Shown here: positions 54,649 through 64,000 of the stretch, piece by piece
Layout: each line of letters opens with the position of its first letter
Position numbering within the stretch: the first letter of the stretch is position 1
Assembly (NCBI GenBank): GCA_032173965.1
Contig: CM063283.1
Coordinates: forward strand, 83,578,743 to 83,642,742
Length of the DNA: 64,000 nucleotides
Source: Sitta carolinensis
Lineage: Eukaryota > Chordata > Aves > Passeriformes > Sittidae
Direction: 5' to 3'
Program-made: the position numbers and the translations under genes
Notes under the pieces: model-generated
Seen by the model: the letters and a program-made list of their open reading frames with translations, nothing else
The model's database searches: none
Told to the model about the DNA's origin: nothing

Positions 54649-54665
54649 AAAAAAAAAAAAAAAAA
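54649..54665. repeat. Poly(A) run, 17 bp
   Basis: Uninterrupted A17 on the plus strand. Confidence 0.9.
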
Positions 54666-55834
54666 TAAAAACACCCTCAGGGAATTTTAAGGAAACCTAA
54701 GGAGAGTTAACACTGAGCAATGCAGTAGCAGAAAGCATTCACAAAAGCTATTGGAATGATGAAATGAAATTACATAAGATTTTCAGCTACTTTAAATTCA
54801 CTGTATCCTGGTGTCATTGTAGGTACCTCAGAAAAATATTCTTAGAAACATTAATGCTCACTGGTGAACAAAGGCAAAAAAGATCCCTACAGATCCATTC
54901 ACACCTCAAAAATCTTTGGGATGATCAAATTTTCTTTGAAGCTTGTCTTGCACACAAACAAAGCTATTTGAAAAAAATGTGTAATTAAAAGAGTTTAAAA
55001 GAGGGGAAATGAAATAAGATATGGAAATGTCTGTGCAAGAGAAGAATTAGCAGATGAATAGGAGGAGGGATGTGTCACAGATACGTTTCACATATTCATT
55101 AATTTTCATATAGGACAAAAGTCTTATGCTAAATACAGAGCTTGGAAGGAAACATCAAAGGACAAATTTTTCCATAAATATATTTTTTTCTTCTTCTTTA
55201 TAAGATCTTTCTATATTGACTATTCTCTGAAAAAGACAGTCTTCTAAAGAGAAGGATGGATGCATACGAATATTTCTACCTTCCTAGAATAGGAAAAAGC
55301 TACAATACCTAAAATATGCTCATCACAAGAACTGGTTCAGGAATTCCATTGATGCCCCATGATCCAGCTCAGCCCATTACAGAGAGCACAGAGGGAAATT
55401 CAGATCTGGATTAAAGCTCTTTCTGCATATTACAATGTCTTCCCAGCATCTTTAATGAAACTCTTCTTGAGATTCGAACATTAAGCTGTGCTCCTTCTGG
55501 CCTGTTCTTCATCAGAAGCAAATTTCTGCCCTCAGACTGTATTAATGACTCTGCTGATGACAAAGGAGATGAAACAAAGCACAGCTCATTCCGCAAAACC
55601 AGCATTTACTTTTCTAGGCTAGGAGAAGCATATTAAAATGGGCAGTGACAGCTAGTTGTGTTAGAAATTAATGATACAAGGCTCAAAGTAATGATTGCAT
55701 ATCCATAAGAGGTTTCATGTTCAAAGGGGGAACATTTGATTGAACTGAGTTTATATTTAGAAAAATGGGATCTGTTCCTTTCAAGCACTATGTTAGATTT
55801 GGATTAATTTCTTTTAAAAGCATTGCACATTTCC

Positions 55835-55854
55835 TTTTTTTTTTTTTTTTTTTT
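55835..55854. repeat. Poly(T) run, 20 bp
   Basis: Uninterrupted T20 on the plus strand. Confidence 0.9.
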
Positions 55855-56311
55855 GGCCCTGCAATATTTGGCAAGCTTTTGTACGTAACTTCAGAAAACC
55901 CCAAAACAACTCTAATATTTAAAAGGCAAAAAATATTTGGTTTAAGTCTTGACTGAGCAAACTGAACCACCGATAATTGGAAATCTTGCTTTCTCCTATT
56001 TTAAACTGAACTAAAAGTAACCAAATTCTTTGTGAACCTTTGTATATTTTCTCTGGTGTTTGCAGTAAGAATGGCATTCCAGGCATGCCCCACCTTTTCC
56101 TGTCTTGCAACAATCCTCCAATAATGGGCAGCTCAGGACACTAGATCTTCTCACTAGGGAGAAGATCAATAATTGCCTACAAAACGTGCCATAATTCCTG
56201 TTGTCTAAGTCAAAGGCGCTTTTAAAAACGAACAGCTGTATCTGCAGTTTGATGGAAACAGCAGCAAGAAAAGCAAACCAGTGAAAGCCCATTAATCAAT
56301 TCAGTCACTTC

Positions 56312-56326
56312 TTTTTTTTTTTTTTT
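56312..56326. repeat. Poly(T) run, 15 bp
   Basis: Uninterrupted T15 on the plus strand. Confidence 0.9.
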
Positions 56327-59300
56327 CTGGCACCTTGCACTACAGCTCAGTATTACTGCATCTGGTAAAGCCCTTGGCATGACCTTAGAGATTGTTTCAG
56401 ACCTCAGGTGTGCAGCTAGCACAGGTTCCCACCATCAACCTCCTTGGGCATAATTAAATAGTTAGTTGACCAGGTGCTCAAAACTAGGTGTAATGGGTTT
56501 GTCATCTTCATTTTGCCATGGCTTTCATACACTGTCACTTGAAGGAGTCAAGTTAATCTTGAGCATGTGTATGGGGAGAGGAAGTGAAGATTTCTGCTGG
56601 TCTTGAAAAGAATGAAGACGTCAAACAACTGTTACACAGCTTTGGATGCAAATATTCTCACAGTATTTTGAGAAATTAAGAAAACCCAAAACATTCTCAC
56701 CAATTTGAGAAAAGAAAACTAAACCCATGTAAGCTAGCTAGAAAACAGTCACATGATAACTGTAATGCTGAAGAGTTCTTTCAAGTAGCTTAGTCATACA
56801 GCCCCTTTTTCCTGCTCTTTAATCTGTAATGCTCTTATCCCTAAGAATAAAAAAAGTAGTGGCCATTACTACAGCGTGAGCTTATTATGTTTGATAGCTC
56901 CCAACATATAATTGTTCTAGTGCTTTGTTCAAACACTTTTGAGTCATTATAATATTTGAACCCCCACAGTTCCCTATAGAAGGAGTTTCACAATTAATGT
57001 GCTTAACTTCTCATTCCCAGTCTGCCTTTTGTTGCTTGTGTGTTATTTATTTGTTCTTGTGCTGACATCATCTTTCAGACAGAATACCTCCTCCTCCTTC
57101 CTGAAGTTTATGTGAATCCTATCTCAATAAACTAAATTTTATAGCAGCATCCTGAGAGTATTTTTGAAATGCTCAAATCAATGCTGAATAGAGATAACCA
57201 AGACAGTTAAATGTGCTATTTGAGTTCCAAAAGCAGCACAGCAGCCCCCTTGGCTCAGGAGGATAAATTAACCCAAATGAAGAATGACAGTGACAGACTA
57301 TTTTTATGTAGCTGCATACAATATTTTAAAACCATATGAAGAAAGAGTGATCATATAGAGCAAAGTCTACCCAAGATTGCTCCACTGCAATCAAGTCACA
57401 GCGTTGATTCTTTCTTCACATTTACAGGGAAATGCACATTCATACTATGCCTTGCTGTAGCTCATTAGTGAGACATCCTGCTTGGCACAAGTGGTTGATC
57501 AAACCAATCTGGTGCATGGAACAGACACAAGCTGTCACATGGCACAGCAGCCCTGCATTACGTTACTGTGATCAACTTTTTCACATAAGCAGTGTGCTGA
57601 GTGCACATCTACATGAGAACAGCAACTACAGACATGAACTGACCACAAGGTCTGATATGCCAGTGAGTCATCTCATAATGTCACCCCACATACAAAACCT
57701 GCACAGGTTAAAGAGCTTCAGATTATTTCAATACTTTTAAAGTCCTATAAAACTAGAGAGCTCCAGGAACATGTTCTTGAACAAGATTCTCCACAGGAAG
57801 GGGTAGGTGTGTTTTGGTATCTGCTGTTAGCACACTGAGATGGGTCCTTTATAAAAGCCATTGTTTTCTCCTTATTCATCCTGGCAACCATATGAAGAGA
57901 GTTCAGTATTCCCACTGAGAGAACATCAAGTGTCCCCAGAGTGACAGAGGTCTAAGGTGCAAATTAGCTGGCACTACAGGTAAACATTTGAGACAAAATT
58001 TAAGATGAGTTTCATCTTTCTGAAATATCAAGGGAAATTTATACAAAAATTCAGAAATTTCAAATATTAAACTTCATCTGTATGTAGAAGTGTGAGGAAT
58101 GTTTCCTGAAACTTGTGCTTCTTTGCACTTGCCTACGGTGGAAAATACAAAGATTTGTCTGCGTGCTGAGGAAGAAACAGAAGGGAGGAAGGCGGAAGCA
58201 GAGCTGAGCTGTGAATTCTAGAAAGGTTTTTATTTTATTCAAAGACAGACATCCTGGAATCCCTAATCAGTTTTTCCCTTCAGAAACTTGTCATAGAAGG
58301 CATTAATAAATCATTCAGGCATTTACTCAGTCATTCACGATTCCACTGAGTGCCATCTAGCTAGAGACTGCTATGAATGTACACGAGACTGAAAATACAA
58401 GTGAGTTATGTAACAAACTAATCATAGAGGAGATGTCCTGTATGATGGTTATAGCAGTGCTAAAACTGTTCAAGGGAAAAAAGTGTAATTCAGTATGAAT
58501 CTAAAGCAATACACCCTTTTTGTCAACATGACCAAAAGGGTTGACAAAACTGTAAAACATTATTTTAACATTCCTCTATGGGATGCTCCATCTGGCAAGA
58601 TACTGCAAAGAACACACACAGAAACTGCAACACATTCACATTCTGCTTTATCCTATGCAATCTCCATCTCCTTAGAAAGTAATACGTCTGATGGCAATAC
58701 ATGTACATTCCAAGGTCAGAAGTGTTCTGAGCTAAAAGATCAAAATCAGGAGGAACATTTGCAAGGCAAAATGTATTTGGAACTTTGCCATGGAGCAGGA
58801 AGTACCACCTGATATTCTCTCTCTTTCAATAAAAACCATAGAGCATAACTTATTTGCATTTAGCAACTGTCTAACTATTAGGGAATGCAAGGTTTGAAGT
58901 GATTTCCTGTTTATTAGAGCTCACTGTCTTTGGATATTGCTATCACAGGACCACCCAAATTTATGTAGTTTAATTAGTACCACTGGATGTAAAACAAAAT
59001 TTTATTAGGCTTCCTTAAATCTCTGTAATTTGATTTTTAGGATCACAAACCTTTCCCAGCACTTCAACAAAACAACAGCAGATTGCCACAAACACAGTTT
59101 TATGTAGTAATGAGAGATAGCTGAAGTGCATAGAGTTCAATGACAAGTGTTCATGAGCAGGAAAGCTCCTTCAGGTACTATCTGCCTCTTGCTCTGTTGA
59201 ATATGCATATATTACACACACACGAATTAAACATGCAACTGTGTATTTCTGCCCAGATGATTCACTTATACATATAAAAATTTTTAAAATGGCAACATAG

Positions 59301-60160
59301 TGATAGAATTTTGGAGGAACAGGAGATATTTATATGACAGATTTTGTATAAAAAATTCCTGGGTGAAAAGAAAAATACACCATGTCAGAAATTCAAATCT
59401 GTTTTGTGATTGTGGATCACTGTTTGTATAATACTTTTAAACAGAATTATATACCATCACAATAGCATATTTATTATTAAAATATTCAATAGTGTTATTC
59501 TTTTATCACTTTAAAAGGGATTAGGGAGATAATTATGTTTCTAAATAGACAAAACAATACATTTACTTTTCACTTTCTGAAGAGCAAATATCCTGAGTCT
59601 TATAGACTGTCAAAATTAAAATCTTTAGAGGAGATCCTTTTAAAAATTTTTAAAACCTTTGCATTGTGTGGTTTTGGATTACAAAACAGGTATTCATATG
59701 AGCAGACAGCTCTCAAAGTTTTTCAAATGAATCAGCATGATGATAACTTTTCAGAGTAATATTGGACCTCAGAATTAAGTCACCTAACTTTTTTTTCCAT
59801 ACATTTCCTCATGTATTTGTTTTGCCTGTTATGAAGGTTTCAAATATGCCAGCAGCATGACATACAACACAACACTGAGACTGCTGGACAAGCTGAGCAA
59901 TGAAAGGAAAATGAGATTTCCAGTAGCTGCACCATTTAATTTTACTATGAAACAGAGAGGCAAGGCTACCAGGCTACGTCTATAAACTCAGATGTTCAGA
60001 GATTGCTGGTCATGTCCCCGTGCTATGCATCATCACCAGAAAACTGTAGTTTCAATTCTCATTTACAATGTCGAGTGATTGTATAAATTAACATTGCACA
60101 GACTGTCATGAATATGCGCTGAATTTGTGACTGAAGTATCAGCAAAAAAGGCTGGTTCTA

Positions 60161-60215
60161 ACAAAAAAAAACAAAAAAAAACCAAAAAAAACCAAAAAAA
60201 ACCCAAAAAAACCCC
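60161..60215. repeat. Phased A-tract array with 10-bp period
   Basis: Five consecutive 10-bp units read, on the plus strand, ACAAAAAAAA twice, ACCAAAAAAA twice and ACCCAAAAAA once, followed by ACCCC. The period is exactly 10 bp while the C run grows from one to four. A-tracts repeated at the helical period are the classic cause of intrinsic DNA curvature. In the transcript this becomes alternating G runs and U runs, about 205-258 nt downstream of the exon 5 donor. Confidence 0.9.
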
Positions 60216-60239
60216 AGAGTAAATCTGCAGGAGACTTCA

Positions 60240-62827
<2,588 letters not shown>

Positions 62828-63048
62828 CTGAGGGTGTACAAGATCTTGCCATCATTCCAGATGCGGAGGAGCTGGTTGGGGGTGGTGATCCAGTGAGCTT
62901 CTGCTGTCTTTGAGTTACGAAATATTGTGTCTGGGATCCAGATCAAGCCTACCATGTTGCTGTTCAGAGTCAATATTTTCATGGTACTGTTGAAGCGAAG
63001 ACGGCTGTCTGTCCACGTCTGGGCAAAAAATATATCAATTTGATATTC
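62828..63048 (-). CDS. GABRG3: GABA-A receptor gamma-3 subunit, exon 4 (221 bp, internal coding exon)
   Basis: This exon encodes part of the extracellular ligand-binding domain of a pentameric GABA-gated chloride channel subunit at neuronal membranes. Read on the minus strand it gives 73 codons plus two bases, beginning [12 protein letters not shown] and ending DGKILYTL. It is flanked by an acceptor (CTTTCTTTGCAG) and a donor (AG|GTGAGC), and 221 bp is the usual length of this exon in the family. Intron 3 is phase 0 and intron 4 is phase 2. The stretch FFAQT holds the equivalents of gamma-2 Phe77, Ala79 and Thr81, which line the benzodiazepine site. FNST is an N-glycosylation sequon, and WIPDTIF is the conserved loop A region. 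The residues [10 protein letters not shown] and [15 protein letters not shown] are gamma-3-like; gamma-1 and gamma-2 have GKIWIPDTFF. The reading frame runs into a stop at the donor, as expected for a spliced exon. A paralogue such as the avian gamma-4 gene is possible but fits less well. Confidence 0.96.
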
Positions 63049-64000
63049 CTGCAAAGAAAGCATGATACAACAATTAAAATAACTTCCTCATTTCACACTG
63101 TTTGGTGTTTGATTAGGTCTGTTCTGGTGTAGATCAACAGGGTATTTTCTGGCCAATGGAGTTATGTTTTCTTTTTCTACTGCCTTAGGAAATTTTTTTC
63201 CACTTTTTTCACCCTTTTATTTTTATGTCTTGCTGCTTAATGAAATATGCCAAACATCTCACTTCCATTGGTCCTGTGCCATAACAATTTTGGCATTAGC
63301 ACATTCTTTTTCATTGTCTCTGAAAAACCACAGCTAGAATGTATTATTTATGAAGACTTCTTTGTCATAGGACCAATAAGAGGCATGAAAGATGAACAGG
63401 ACCAACACACATAAGCTAGAGAATGGGAAATTCCCCTGAATATAGCAAAGCTTTTTAGAGAAGAGTTTGTGTAAATTCAATAAATTAATTTTTCTATTTG
63501 CTACCAATTGTTCAGCCACTCTTTCTCACGCCACACTGCAGCAGAATGAAAAGGCAGGTTTGTGCTCCTTTACAGATACCTCATGTACCCCTGATGCTAA
63601 GAGCTGAACGCTCATTCCTGAATATGCAAATACCCTAATTTACATGAAATTTGTTTGTCTGTTTACTCTGTGTTTTACTACTCTGTTTCTGTAGGTAAGC
63701 CATCATAGGACATATAAATGCAGAAATTAAAGCACACATGGACATACAAAATTATACGTGTGAACATATAAATACATAGGTTTATGCATTTAAGACCCCA
63801 TGAAAGAAACTGCATTTTAATTTTGTATTTGAATTGTGAATTCAAGCCACCGGAGGCTGGAAAAGGTCATGCTTCATTTGCTTTTGTTCCTCTTCCTCTT
63901 TTCATAGACTGAAGAATAGAATAATAAAATAGAATAATGAAAATAGACTGCTCTAATTTTGAACCTCAGGGAAACAGTCATCTGAGTCTGTCATGCAATA
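63049..64000 (-). other. GABRG3: GABRG3 intron 3, 3' end only
   Basis: This is intronic sequence upstream of exon 4 in the transcript; it continues beyond the window. The polypyrimidine tract and AG acceptor adjoin position 63048. I looked for the preceding 68-bp exon, which in known gamma-3 ends just before the EYQ of exon 4, and did not see it. Otherwise the stretch is AT-rich with nothing recognisable. Confidence 0.85.

Larger units (their letters stand above)
47507..60160. other. Intronic sequence with homopolymers and one palindrome; no gene seen
   Basis: Homopolymers listed separately occur at 49795-49810, 51503-51520, 54649-54665, 55835-55854 and 56312-56326. A perfect palindrome lies at 54090-54142. 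Open frames at 57432-57740 (102 codons) and 58495-58812 (105 codons) have no recognisable domain. No exon 6 or later GABRG3 exon was found. Confidence 0.55.

Noticed and set aside
57432..57740. 102-codon plus-strand open frame
   Set aside because: No recognisable motif, no promoter or polyadenylation context, and no sign of codon bias.
58495..58812. 105-codon plus-strand open frame
   Set aside because: No known domain and antisense to GABRG3. This length is expected by chance in 64 kb of six-frame sequence.

Overview
This window looks like bird nuclear DNA: AT-rich, gene-poor, and almost entirely intronic. The evidence for a bird is the set of chicken-repeat-1 (CR1) LINE fragments, two of them ending in ATTCTATG-type tails, together with three long terminal repeats (LTRs) of an avian ERVL-like endogenous retrovirus group and two exons that encode a very conserved vertebrate neurotransmitter receptor. 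There is nothing bacterial here: no operons, ribosome binding sites, CRISPR arrays or RNA genes that I can recognise.

The only protein-coding sequence I can support lies at the right end on the minus strand. Two consecutive exons (62828-63048, 221 bp; 60419-60501, 83 bp) encode part of the extracellular domain of a GABA-A receptor gamma subunit. The residues best match gamma-3 (GABRG3). The exon lengths, intron phases (0, 2, 1) and splice signals are those of the conserved GABA-A receptor gene structure. Transcription runs right to left, so exons 1-3 lie beyond position 64000. The remaining exons, which would encode the rest of the ligand-binding domain and the four membrane segments, would lie beyond position 1; I did not find them. 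The first 60.4 kb is therefore best read as one very large intron 5, still incomplete.

Layout from left to right: a complete solo LTR with 5-bp target duplications (42-610); simple repeats and a small CpG cluster (about 1.4-9 kb); an old CR1 reverse-transcriptase fragment (13.5-13.8 kb); a second LTR (15.8-16.4 kb); homopolymer tracts; a third, truncated LTR (25.9-26.3 kb); a 575-bp GGAA-type polypurine tract (27.1-27.7 kb); three CR1 3' ends in the same direction (35.5-41.5 kb); an old CR1 fragment (about 43.1-43.3 kb); an opposite-strand CR1 (47.3-47.5 kb); a perfect 25-bp-arm palindrome (54.1 kb); phased A-tracts just inside intron 5 (60.2 kb); then exon 5, a 2.3-kb intron 4, exon 4 and the start of intron 3.

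I did not find a new biological system. The items most worth a second look are the perfect palindrome, the polypurine tract, the 10-bp-phased A-tracts next to the exon 5 donor, the LTR promoter and polyadenylation signals that point the same way as the host gene, and the small CpG cluster. All repeat family calls are from memory of consensus patterns, not from a database search, and most edges are approximate.
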